From Hymenobacter nivis (GTDB lineage: Bacteria > Bacteroidota > Bacteroidia > Cytophagales > Hymenobacteraceae), in assembly GCF_006439025.1 (NCBI RefSeq), contig NZ_RCYZ01000006.1, positions 186,001 through 250,000 of the forward strand: a stretch of DNA of 64,000 nucleotides, in the 5' to 3' direction. Shown piece after piece: positions 8,039 through 15,364 of this stretch; positions within the stretch are counted from its first letter, which is position 1; each line of letters begins with the position of its first letter. The position numbers and the translations under genes are program-made. The notes beneath the pieces are model-generated. The model did not search any database. It was not told the DNA's origin and saw nothing but the letters and a program-made list of their open reading frames with translations.

Positions 8039-9348
8039 TGAGCCTGCGGGTAAAGTTCCTGCTCTTCGTCGTGGTCATCCACGCGGTGCTGGTGGCGCTG
8101 GCGGCCCAGCTGCGTACCACCAACGCGGGGCTGTTCATCGCCACCGAGCTGCTGCTGCTGGGCAGCCTGGTGCTGAGCGCGCAGCTCTACCGGGGCTTTG
8201 TGCGGCCGCTGCAGCTCATTGCGGCGGGCACGGCGGCCATGCAAGCGCGCGATTTCACGCTGAAGTTCGTGCCCGTGGGCCAGCGCGAAATGGACCAGCT
8301 CATCGGCGTATACAACTCCATGATCGACGCGTTGCGCCGCGAGCGGGTGAGCCAGCACGAGAAAAGCATCCTACTAGAACGCCTCATCGAAGCCTCGCCC
8401 GCCGGCGTTTTAATCCTTGATTTTGAGGGAAATGTGGAGCATGCCAACGCGGCGGCGGTGCGCTTCATCGGCCCGGCCGGCGCGGGGCCCCCGGCCTGGT
8501 TGGGCCAGCCGCTAGGGGCCCTGCCGGGACCCTGGGGCCCCGCGCTGGGGGCCCTAGCCGAGGGCCAGCCGCGGGCGCTGCGCCTCTCGGGCCTGCAGGC
8601 CTACCGCGCCCATGCCGCGCACTTCCTCGACCGGGGCTTCACGCGCCGGTTTGTGGTGCTGGAAGAGTTGACGCAGGAGCTCATCAAGCAGGAAAAGCAA
8701 GCTTATGAGCAGCTCATCCGGCTCATGTCGCATGAAATCAACAACTCCATCGGGGCCATCAACTCCATTTTGGGCAGCTTCCAGCACTACGCCCCGCAGC
8801 TCGCGCCCGCCGACCGCCCCGATTTCACCGAAGCCATCGACGTGAGCATCGCCCGCAACACGCAGCTGGCCAGCTTCATCGCCGATTTCGCCCGCCTTGT
8901 GCGCCTGCCCGCGCCGCACCTTGCGCCCACCGACGTGCACGCCCTGCTGCGCAACCTGGGCCGCCTACTGGGGCCCCAGAGCGCCGAGCGCCGCGTGGCC
9001 TGGCACTGGGAGCTGGCCGACGCGCCGCTTATTATTGAGGCCGATGCGCCCCAGCTGGAGCAGGCCCTGCTGAACGTGGCCAAGAACGCCCTCGAAGCCA
9101 TCGGCACGGACGGCAACATTTGGGTGCGCACCACGACCAACCCATTCAGCATCAGTATTGAGAACGACGGGGCCCCGCTTACGCCCGAGGTGCGCGAGCG
9201 GCTGTTCACGGCGTTTTTTAGCACCAAGCGCGGCGGGCAGGGCATCGGCCTCACGCTGGTGCGCGACGTGCTACTGGCCCACGGCTTTGCGTTCAACTTG
9301 GCCCCTGGGGCCCCGGGGCGCACGGCCTTCACCATCGGCACGCCCTGA
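8035..9348 (+). CDS. Sensor histidine kinase, NtrY-like, partner of the sigma-54 regulator
   Basis: This 437-residue kinase has two N-terminal membrane helices (about 5-25 and 35-55), a HAMP-like linker, a degenerate PAS-like region (about 110-200), an H-box MSHEINNSIGAINSI with the phospho-histidine near 232, an N-box NVAKNALEAI and a G-box GGQGIGLTL. The region between the helices is very short, so it probably senses membrane state or an internal signal. The start overlaps the stop of the regulator gene; a second ATG follows at 8038. Together they form a cotranscribed two-component system. Confidence 0.9.
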   Translation: MMSLRVKFLLFVVVIHAVLVALAAQLRTTNAGLFIATELLLLGSLVLSAQLYRGFVRPLQLIAAGTAAMQARDFTLKFVPVGQREMDQLIGVYNSMIDALRRERVSQHEKSILLERLIEASPAGVLILDFEGNVEHANAAAVRFIGPAGAGPPAWLGQPLGALPGPWGPALGALAEGQPRALRLSGLQAYRAHAAHFLDRGFTRRFVVLEELTQELIKQEKQAYEQLIRLMSHEINNSIGAINSILGSFQHYAPQLAPADRPDFTEAIDVSIARNTQLASFIADFARLVRLPAPHLAPTDVHALLRNLGRLLGPQSAERRVAWHWELADAPLIIEADAPQLEQALLNVAKNALEAIGTDGNIWVRTTTNPFSISIENDGAPLTPEVRERLFTAFFSTKRGGQGIGLTLVRDVLLAHGFAFNLAPGAPGRTAFTIGTP

Positions 9349-9423
9349 TTGGCCCTGGCCGGCCGAAATCTTAAAAAAAAGACGAAACCGCTAAAAACGT
9401 AAGGGTGAATTTTGGATTTTAGC

Positions 9424-9431
9424 TATTTTTG
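9424..9431 (+). promoter_or_regulatory. -7 promoter box of amt
   Basis: TATTTTTG matches the Bacteroidota consensus TAnnTTTG and lies in an AT-rich stretch 38 bases before the amt start. I see no convincing -33 TTTG at the usual distance. Confidence 0.5.
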
Positions 9432-9469
9432 CTGGTGGTAGGGAGAAAAATTACCCCTGCTGCCGGCGA

Positions 9470-10831
9470 ATGATCGTAGATTTAGAACCGACCACCCTCG
9501 AAACTGCAGCTGCCCTCTCGCGCAAGCAGTGGCTGGCCTCCGTCACGGTGGGCGTGCTGTTTTTGGTAGCGTGCGCGGCGGCCTTTGCCCCGCAAGTGCA
9601 CCCCGACGCCGCCCCCCACGCGTTCGACCCCGCCGACATTGCCTGGATGCTCAGCTCCTCGGGCCTCGTGCTGCTGATGACGCCCGGCCTGGCCTTCTTC
9701 TACGGCGGCATGGTGAGCAAGAAGAGCGTGATTTCCACGCTCTTGCAGAGCTTTATCGCCCTCGGCGTCATCTCCGTGCTGTGGTACGTGGTGGGCTTTT
9801 CGCTGGCCTTCGGCGACAGCTTCCACGGCATTATCGGCAACCCGCTCACGTTCCTGCTTTTCAACCACGTGGGCACGGCCCCGCACCCGCGCATCGCGCC
9901 TCACCTGCCGCTGGTGCTCTTCGCCTCGTTCCAGCTCAAGTTTGCCATCATCACGCCGGCCCTCATCAGCGGGGCCTTTGCTGAGCGCATCCGGTTTTGG
10001 GGCTACCTGCTGTTCATGTGCCTGTTCAGCCTCCTGATTTACTGCCCCTTGGCCCACTGGACCTGGCACCCTGACGGCTTCCTATTTAAGTGGGGCGTGC
10101 TCGATTTTGCGGGCGGCACGGTGGTGCACATCTCGGCGGGCTTCGCGGCGCTGGCCGGGGCCCTGGCCCTGGGCCGCCGCCACGTGCACAAAGAGGGCCA
10201 CCAGCACGTGCCCACTAACGTGCCCTTCGTGCTGCTGGGCACGGGCCTGCTGTGGTTCGGCTGGTTCGGCTTCAACGCCGGCTCGGCCCTGGCGGCCAAC
10301 GCGGTGGCCGTGCAGGCGTTCTTCACCACCCACCTGGCTTCGGCCGCCGCCATGCTCACCTGGATGCTGATCGAGGCCGTGCGCGGGCAGCGGCCCTCGG
10401 CGGCGGGCGCGGCCATCGGGGCCGTGGTGGGCCTGGTGGCCATCACGCCCGGGGCCGGCTACGTGAGCTACGGGCCGGCGCTGTTCATCGGGGTGGTGGC
10501 GGCGGCCGTCAGCGCCTTCGCCGTCGATCTGAAGAGCCGCACCAACCTCGACGACACCCTCGACGTGTTTCCGTGCCACGGCGTGGGCGGCATCGTGGGC
10601 ATGGTGCTCACGGCCGTATTTGCCCAGGAAGGCGGCTGGGCCACCACCGGCTCGCCGGTGCTGCTCTACAAGCACCTGGGGGCCCTAGTCTTCATCTCGG
10701 CCTTCACCTTCAGCGGCTCCTACCTGCTCTATAAGCTCACCAACTTGCTCATCCCCATCCGGGTAAATGCCGAGCACGAAGCCCACGGCCTCGACACCAG
10801 CCAGCACGGCGAAACGGCGCTGGTGAACTAA
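9470..10831 (+). CDS. amt: Ammonium transporter
   Basis: This 453-residue Amt/MEP/Rh protein has an N-terminal hydrophobic segment followed by about eleven membrane helices. Family marks are AWMLSSSGLVLLM, GLAFFYGGMV, the FAGGTVVHISAG segment with the first pore histidine and PCHGVGGIVGMV with the second. It conducts ammonium across the inner membrane. No PII (glnK) gene is next to it, unlike many amt loci. A bidirectional terminator follows directly. Confidence 0.93.
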   Translation: MIVDLEPTTLETAAALSRKQWLASVTVGVLFLVACAAAFAPQVHPDAAPHAFDPADIAWMLSSSGLVLLMTPGLAFFYGGMVSKKSVISTLLQSFIALGVISVLWYVVGFSLAFGDSFHGIIGNPLTFLLFNHVGTAPHPRIAPHLPLVLFASFQLKFAIITPALISGAFAERIRFWGYLLFMCLFSLLIYCPLAHWTWHPDGFLFKWGVLDFAGGTVVHISAGFAALAGALALGRRHVHKEGHQHVPTNVPFVLLGTGLLWFGWFGFNAGSALAANAVAVQAFFTTHLASAAAMLTWMLIEAVRGQRPSAAGAAIGAVVGLVAITPGAGYVSYGPALFIGVVAAAVSAFAVDLKSRTNLDDTLDVFPCHGVGGIVGMVLTAVFAQEGGWATTGSPVLLYKHLGALVFISAFTFSGSYLLYKLTNLLIPIRVNAEHEAHGLDTSQHGETALVN

Positions 10832-10835
10832 GTTT

Positions 10836-10897
10836 GCACAAAAAAGAGGGCCCCGGCGGTGAGCGATAATTCGCCGCCGGGGCCCTCTTTTTTGTGC
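10836..10897. terminator. Bidirectional terminator between amt and the leftward methyltransferase gene
   Basis: Two perfect 24-base arms (10836-10859 and 10874-10897) enclose a 14-base loop. The stem has a GGGCCCC core and A6/T6 ends, so it works on both strands for the two converging genes. Confidence 0.9.
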
Positions 10898-10910
10898 CTT
10901 TGGTATATTT

Positions 10911-11624
10911 TTATACCCCGAGTACAAATACGGTCGGAATCTTGTGCAGTTCCGGCGCCGGCTGCTTCCGCCATTCGGCCACCGGTAAGGTGCGGATGAA
11001 CTCGCCTGCCCCCGTCACATCAGCCGCCACGCACAGGCGCGTGGCGGGCTGCAAGTGGGCCAGCAAATCCAGGAATAGGGCCCCGTTGCGGTAAGGCGTT
11101 TCGATAAACAGCTGGCTCTGCTGGCGTTGCTGGGCCTCGCGCTCCAGGGCCTTGATGGCCGTGGCCCGGGGCCCCTTCTCGATGGGCAAGTAGCCGTGAA
11201 ACGCGAATTGCTGCCCGTTCAGGCCCGAGGCCATCAGCGCCAGTAGCAGCGACGAGGGCCCCACCAGCGGCACCACGGGCAGGCCCAGTCGGTGGGCCTC
11301 GGCGGCCAGCGCCGCGCCCGGGTCGGCAATGCCCGGGCAGCCGGCTTCGCTGAGCACGCCGGCGTCCAGGCCCTCGCGCAGCAGCGGCTCCAGGGCGGCG
11401 CGCACCTCGGCCGGCGTGCTGTCCTTGTCAATCACGCCGAAGCGAATTTCCTCAATTACCCGCGCCGGGGCCACGCTCTTCACGAAGCGCCGCGCCGTGC
11501 GGGCATTTTCCACCAGGAAGTAGGGGAGGCGGGTCACGGCGGCCACCACCTGCGGCGGCAGCACCTGCGCGGCCGTGTCGTCGGCTAGGGGTGTGGGGAT
11601 GAGGTAGAGGGCCAAAGCGGGCAA
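10911..11624 (-). CDS. SAM-dependent methyltransferase of the tetrapyrrole methylase superfamily (RsmI-like)
   Basis: This 237-residue protein resembles RsmI, the 16S rRNA C1402 2'-O-methyltransferase. It has LYLIPTPLAD at the N-terminus, VLSEAGCPGIADPGA near 90-105 and LVGPSSLLLALMASG near 120. Bacteroidota often carry a short RsmI paralogue of this size besides the full-length enzyme, and this one lacks the usual C-terminal extension, so I keep the name general. It follows the hydrolase gene after 35 bases on the same strand and is probably cotranscribed. Confidence 0.83.
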   Translation of the reverse strand: MPALALYLIPTPLADDTAAQVLPPQVVAAVTRLPYFLVENARTARRFVKSVAPARVIEEIRFGVIDKDSTPAEVRAALEPLLREGLDAGVLSEAGCPGIADPGAALAAEAHRLGLPVVPLVGPSSLLLALMASGLNGQQFAFHGYLPIEKGPRATAIKALEREAQQRQQSQLFIETPYRNGALFLDLLAHLQPATRLCVAADVTGAGEFIRTLPVAEWRKQPAPELHKIPTVFVLGV

Positions 11625-11659
11625 AGAAAGTCAGGGTACAAAAAGTGAGAACAGCGGTG

Positions 11660-12448
11660 CTATTGCCCCGCAAAGGCGCGCACCAGCTCGTACACTTCGT
11701 CGGGCTTTTCGGCGTGCAGCCAGTGGCCGGCGTCAGGCACGGTGGCCACTTCTGAGTTCGGGAACAGCGCCGGGATGACGTACAGCTTGTCGTTGGCCGT
11801 GATGTAGTCCGACTTGCCGCCGCGCACAAACAAGGCCGGTTTCAGAAACGGCTCGCCCGTGATTTCTTCGCCCACGGCTGGCATGGCCCCGGCCAGCACC
11901 GGCAGATTGATGCGCCAGGCAAAGGCATTGTTCTCGTCGCGGTACAAGTTCTTCAACAAAAACTGCCGCACGCCCACCGAGCGGATGTGCTGGCCCAGCG
12001 CCGCGTCGGCCTCCTGCCGGTTGGTAATGGCGGCCAAGTTCACGGCGCGCAGCCCGGCCAGCACTTCGTCTTGGTGCGTCATGTCGGAAAAATTTGGGGC
12101 GATGTCCACCACAATGAGCCGGGCCAGCCGCTCGGGGCGGCCCAGGGCGAAGCGCATGGCCACCTTGCCGCCCATGCTGTGGCCCATCAGCGTGGCGTCG
12201 GGGCCCAAACCGAGGTGGTCGAACAGGGCCCCCACGTCGGCGGCCATGGCGTCGTAGCTGTGGTCGGGGTTGTGAAACGAGCGGCCGTGGTTGCGCAAAT
12301 CCACGCTGATGACGCGCAAGCCCGCGTCCTGGGCCCAGCGGCGGGCCAGCGTTTGCCAGTTGTCAAGCGTGCCGAACAAGCCGTGGAGAATGACCAGCGG
12401 CCGGCCCTGGCCTTGGTCGAGGTAGTGCAATAGGGGAGAAGCGGACAT
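11660..12448 (-). CDS. Alpha/beta-fold hydrolase (YbfF-like esterase)
   Basis: This 262-residue cytoplasmic hydrolase shows an oxyanion HGLFG near residue 22, DLRNHGRS near 50, nucleophile S91 in GHSMGG and a late catalytic histidine in DAGHWLHAEKP near 240. It resembles the YbfF family of short-chain acyl esterases; the substrate is unknown. A -7-like box GACCTTTG on the minus strand (12453-12460) ends only four bases before the start, which would give a nearly leaderless mRNA. Otherwise the gene may be read from further upstream. Confidence 0.86.
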   Translation of the reverse strand: MSASPLLHYLDQGQGRPLVILHGLFGTLDNWQTLARRWAQDAGLRVISVDLRNHGRSFHNPDHSYDAMAADVGALFDHLGLGPDATLMGHSMGGKVAMRFALGRPERLARLIVVDIAPNFSDMTHQDEVLAGLRAVNLAAITNRQEADAALGQHIRSVGVRQFLLKNLYRDENNAFAWRINLPVLAGAMPAVGEEITGEPFLKPALFVRGGKSDYITANDKLYVIPALFPNSEVATVPDAGHWLHAEKPDEVYELVRAFAGQ

Positions 12449-12486
12449 GGGGCAAAGGTCGGGCGTGGCCGCCGGTTGGGCCCCGG

Positions 12487-13083
12487 CTACGCCCAGGCCC
12501 AGGCCACGGTGCGCCGGTCGGTGGGCACCGAGCGCAGGAACACGGTCAGCGGCTCCAGGTCGGCCAGCAGGGAGGTGAGCACAATTTCGCGGCCGTCGTG
12601 CAGCAGCAGGCGCACATAGTTATAAGGGGCCCAAAAGGTGGCCCGGGTGCGGCACGTCACGCGCTGCACCCGGGCAATGTCGCGCCGCTCGAAGTACTGG
12701 CGTTGGCCGTGCTGGTACACCTCCAGGCGGTTTTCCTTGGGCTGGAGCACCAGCACGGTTTCGTGGTTGAGCACCCAGTAGCGCAGGTGCAGCACCGCCG
12801 CCGGGGCCCCCAGGGCCAGCGCCACGGCCACCAGCCCGGCGGCCAGGCCCCACTCCAGCGGGCTGGCGCTGCCGTGGGGCCCCATGGCCAGGGCCGGCAC
12901 CACGCTCAGGCCGGTGCCCAGGGCCAGCAGCGGCCAGGCCAGCAGCCGCAGCTGCCGCGCCGCCGTCACGCGGTAGGTGTGGGTGCGCTTGCCAAACCAG
13001 CCGGCCACCCACCGCGCCACGCCCAGCACCAGGGCCAGCACCGCCAGCACTTCGAGCAGCGGGCGCAGCAAAACAAATTTCAT
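12487..13083 (-). CDS. Membrane protein with two N-terminal helix regions and a PH-like C-terminal part
   Basis: This 198-residue protein has hydrophobic segments at about residues 5-25 and 40-95, then a soluble stretch (about 105-185) with alternating strands such as ETVLVLQ, RLEVYQHG and YNYVRLLLHDG, which resembles bacterial PH-like membrane-anchored domains. I do not recognise a specific family and the PH comparison is an inference. The start is ATG 13083 because a clear minus-strand -7 box (TACCTTTG) lies 26 bases upstream; the frame itself runs further through that promoter. Confidence 0.7.
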   Translation of the reverse strand: MKFVLLRPLLEVLAVLALVLGVARWVAGWFGKRTHTYRVTAARQLRLLAWPLLALGTGLSVVPALAMGPHGSASPLEWGLAAGLVAVALALGAPAAVLHLRYWVLNHETVLVLQPKENRLEVYQHGQRQYFERRDIARVQRVTCRTRATFWAPYNYVRLLLHDGREIVLTSLLADLEPLTVFLRSVPTDRRTVAWAWA

Positions 13084-13108
13084 AGGGCAGCCAAAACGGT
13101 ACGGCGGC

Positions 13109-13116
13109 CAAAGGTA
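13109..13116 (-). promoter_or_regulatory. -7 promoter box for the leftward membrane-protein gene
   Basis: Read on the minus strand this is TACCTTTG, a perfect TAnnTTTG match, 26 bases before the start at 13083. It lies back to back with the rimP promoter. Confidence 0.65.
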
Positions 13117-13132
13117 GGGGCCCCCGGCGCGG

Positions 13133-13164
13133 TTTGCTTTGGCGGTGGCCGCGCCGTATCTTTG
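13133..13164 (+). promoter_or_regulatory. Promoter of the rimP-nusA-infB operon
   Basis: TTTG at 13133-13136 and TATCTTTG at 13157-13164 are separated by 20 bases, close to the Bacteroidota -33/-7 arrangement. The transcript would start near 13170 and have a leader of about 70 bases before rimP. Confidence 0.75.
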
Positions 13165-13189
13165 TACCCGAAGTTTGGTATTCAATCTG

Positions 13190-13221
13190 AAAAGAGGGGA
13201 CGCGCAGTCCCCTCTTTTTTT
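13190..13221 (+). terminator. Terminator-like hairpin in the rimP leader (candidate attenuator)
   Basis: Arms AAAAGAGGGGA (13190-13200) and TCCCCTCTTTT (13208-13218) pair fully, with a seven-base gap that can close one further pair, and are followed by a T-tract to 13221. It lies between the operon promoter and the rimP start at 13243, where an unconditional terminator would silence the operon. A regulated terminator is therefore likely. The mechanism is not visible. Confidence 0.7.
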
Positions 13222-13242
13222 GTCCTAGCCCCAGGTTAATTT

Positions 13243-13716
13243 ATGGTCCTCGACCGCGCTTTAGTGCTGCAAATGCTCCACGACGCCATCGGCGACGACG
13301 TGGACGTGTTCCTGGTGAACCTGACCGTCTCCGATTCGGTTTTACCCAAAGTAACCGTGACCCTCGACGGGCCCCAGGGCCTGGGCATCGAGGAGTGCGC
13401 CAAGGTGAGCCGCCGCCTGGCCCGCCGCATCGACGAGCACTACGGCGAAGAAGCCGCCTACTCGCTCGAAGTGACGAGCCCCGGCGCCGACCAGCCCCTC
13501 ACCGACCCGCGCCAGTACCAGCGCCACATCGGCCGCTCGCTGGCCCTCAAGCTGGCCGACGGCACCGAGAAAACCGGTGAGCTGCTCGCCGCCACCCCCG
13601 AGGGCGTCGAAATTGCCGAGGTCGTCAAGGTCAAAACCAAAAAAAACATCCTGCCCGCAGCCTTCTATCCCTTCGGGGACATAAAAGAGGCCACGGTTGT
13701 TATCTCCTTCAAATAA
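13243..13716 (+). CDS. rimP: Ribosome maturation factor RimP
   Basis: This 157-residue protein has the RimP N-terminal domain with GIEECAKVSRRL and the diagnostic YSLEVTSPGADQPL, then the C-terminal SH3-like half. RimP binds free 30S subunits and helps their maturation. It is the first gene of the conserved rimP-nusA-infB cluster. The start ATG is the only good start after the leader hairpin. A 139-base spacer with an inverted repeat separates it from nusA. Confidence 0.94.
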   Translation: MVLDRALVLQMLHDAIGDDVDVFLVNLTVSDSVLPKVTVTLDGPQGLGIEECAKVSRRLARRIDEHYGEEAAYSLEVTSPGADQPLTDPRQYQRHIGRSLALKLADGTEKTGELLAATPEGVEIAEVVKVKTKKNILPAAFYPFGDIKEATVVISFK

Positions 13717-13855
13717 TCGCAGGTTCTGCAGATTTTTTGGATTTTACCGATTGTGAGGCCGCCCGCCGGCAAAGCCACGCAATTTGAGAAAACCCGAAAA
13801 ATCTGACCAAAAGACGAATCAGCGAAATCCCAAAAATCTGCAAAATCTGCGATTT
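13717..13855. repeat. Palindromic AATCTGC-type repeat in the rimP-nusA spacer
   Basis: The left part (13717-13758) is the imperfect reverse complement of the right part (13814-13855), about 75% over 42 bases by eye. The right arm holds two tandem copies of an AATCTGCAAA-like unit ending just at the nusA start. A related single arm occurs at 18615-18662. It is non-coding, although the nusA frame stays open through its right arm. Confidence 0.65.
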
Positions 13856-15241
13856 ATGAATAGCAACGAACTAATCGAATCCTTCGGCGAATTTGCACGC
13901 AGCAAAAACATCGACCGGCCCACGATGATGTCCATCCTGGACGAGGTGTTCCGCACGATGATTCGCAAGAAGTTTGACGAAGACAGCAACTTCGACGTCA
14001 TCATCAACCCCGACAACGGCGACCTGGAAATCTGGCGTAACCGCGAAATCGTGGACGACAACTCGGAGGACATCTGGGATTTCGACAAGATTCCGTTGGC
14101 CGAAGCCCAGAAAATCGAGCCCGACTTCGAAGTAGGTGAAACCCTCCCCGTATCCATCAAGCTCGAAGACTTTGGCCGCCGCGCCGTGCTCATGGCCCGC
14201 CAAACGCTGATTCAACGCGTGAAGGACCTCGAGCGCGACAACCTGTACCAGAAGTACAAGGACCAGGTGGGCGAAATCGTGACCGGCGAAGTGTACCAAG
14301 TGTGGAGCCGCGAGGCCCTCATCATGGACAAGGACGACAACGAGCTGGTGATGCCGAAAGGCGAGCAGATTCCCAAAGACCGCTTCCGCAAGGGCGACAC
14401 CGTGCGCGCCGTGGTGCACCGCGTGGAAGTCATCAACGGCACGCCCAAAATCATCCTCTCGCGCGCCGCCCCGGCGTTCCTCGAGCGCTTGTTTGAGCTG
14501 GAAGTGCCCGAGATTTACGACGGCCTGATCACCATCAAAAACGTGGTGCGCGAGCCCGGCGAGCGCGCCAAAGTGGCCGTGGAGAGCTACGACGAGCGCA
14601 TCGACCCGGTGGGCGCCTGCGTGGGTATGAAAGGCAGCCGCATCCACCCGGTGGTGCGCGAGCTCGAAAACGAGAACATCGACATCATCAACTATACCGA
14701 CAACCTGGAGCTGTACATCGCCCGGGCCCTGTCGCCGGCCAAAGTGGGCTCGATGAAAATCAACCCCGAAAACGGTCGCGTGTCGGTGTTCATGAAGCCC
14801 GACCAGGTGAGCTTGGCCATCGGCCGCGGCGGCGCCAACATTAAGCTGGCCAGCCGGTTGGTAGGTATGGAAATCGACGTTTTCCGCGAAGCCATCGACT
14901 ACGAAGAGGACATCTCGCTCGAAGAATTCAGCGACGAGATCGAGCCTTGGATCATCGCCGAATTGAAGAAAATCGGCCTCGACACCGGCCGCGCCGTATT
15001 GGCCGTGAAGAAAGACGACATCGTGCGCCGCACGGAGCTGGAAGAAGAAACGGTGGACGACCTCTACCGGGTTATCCGCCAGGAGTTTGCCGACGACGAC
15101 GACATTGACGAGCGGCAGGCCGAAGCTAACAAAAAGGCCGCCCCAGCGGCCGAAACCGTGGAAACAGCAACTGAAGCCGGGGCCCCCGCCCCGACCTCCG
15201 AGGAAGCGGGCGCCGGCTCAGCCGCTGAAGTGGCCCAATGA
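13856..15241 (+). CDS. nusA: Transcription termination/antitermination factor NusA
   Basis: This 461-residue NusA has an N-terminal RNA-polymerase-binding domain (1-130), an S1 domain (about 135-200) and two KH domains, with SYDERIDPVGACVGMKGSRI marking KH1 and AIGRGGANIKLASRL marking KH2. The C-terminus is an acidic, then Ala/Glu-rich tail instead of the repeats of enterobacterial NusA. The start is ATG 13856; the frame stays open 24 codons upstream but those lie in the repeat element. It probably modulates pausing and termination and could act on the leader hairpin of its own operon. Confidence 0.95.
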   Translation: MNSNELIESFGEFARSKNIDRPTMMSILDEVFRTMIRKKFDEDSNFDVIINPDNGDLEIWRNREIVDDNSEDIWDFDKIPLAEAQKIEPDFEVGETLPVSIKLEDFGRRAVLMARQTLIQRVKDLERDNLYQKYKDQVGEIVTGEVYQVWSREALIMDKDDNELVMPKGEQIPKDRFRKGDTVRAVVHRVEVINGTPKIILSRAAPAFLERLFELEVPEIYDGLITIKNVVREPGERAKVAVESYDERIDPVGACVGMKGSRIHPVVRELENENIDIINYTDNLELYIARALSPAKVGSMKINPENGRVSVFMKPDQVSLAIGRGGANIKLASRLVGMEIDVFREAIDYEEDISLEEFSDEIEPWIIAELKKIGLDTGRAVLAVKKDDIVRRTELEEETVDDLYRVIRQEFADDDDIDERQAEANKKAAPAAETVETATEAGAPAPTSEEAGAGSAAEVAQ

Positions 15242-15322
15242 CGGCCGGGCGGCCGGTACAGCAAGGAAGTTAAATCGCGCCAGCAGGCGCGGTTTGCGCC
15301 TCGCTGGCAAGATTTAATGTAA

Positions 15323-15330
15323 TACCTTTG
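15323..15330 (+). promoter_or_regulatory. -7 promoter box of infB
   Basis: TACCTTTG lies 34 bases before the infB ATG, in the 123-base nusA-infB spacer. It suggests that infB also has its own promoter. The nearest upstream TTTG (15293-15296) is 26 bases away, which is too far for a canonical -33. Confidence 0.6.
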
Positions 15331-15364
15331 CACTTAGAAGCGTATCGTTCGCGAGAAACATAGA

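Noticed and set aside
13784..13855. 24-codon N-terminal extension of nusA
   Set aside because: It translates the right arm of an inverted repeat; NusA proteins start at the residues coded from 13856.
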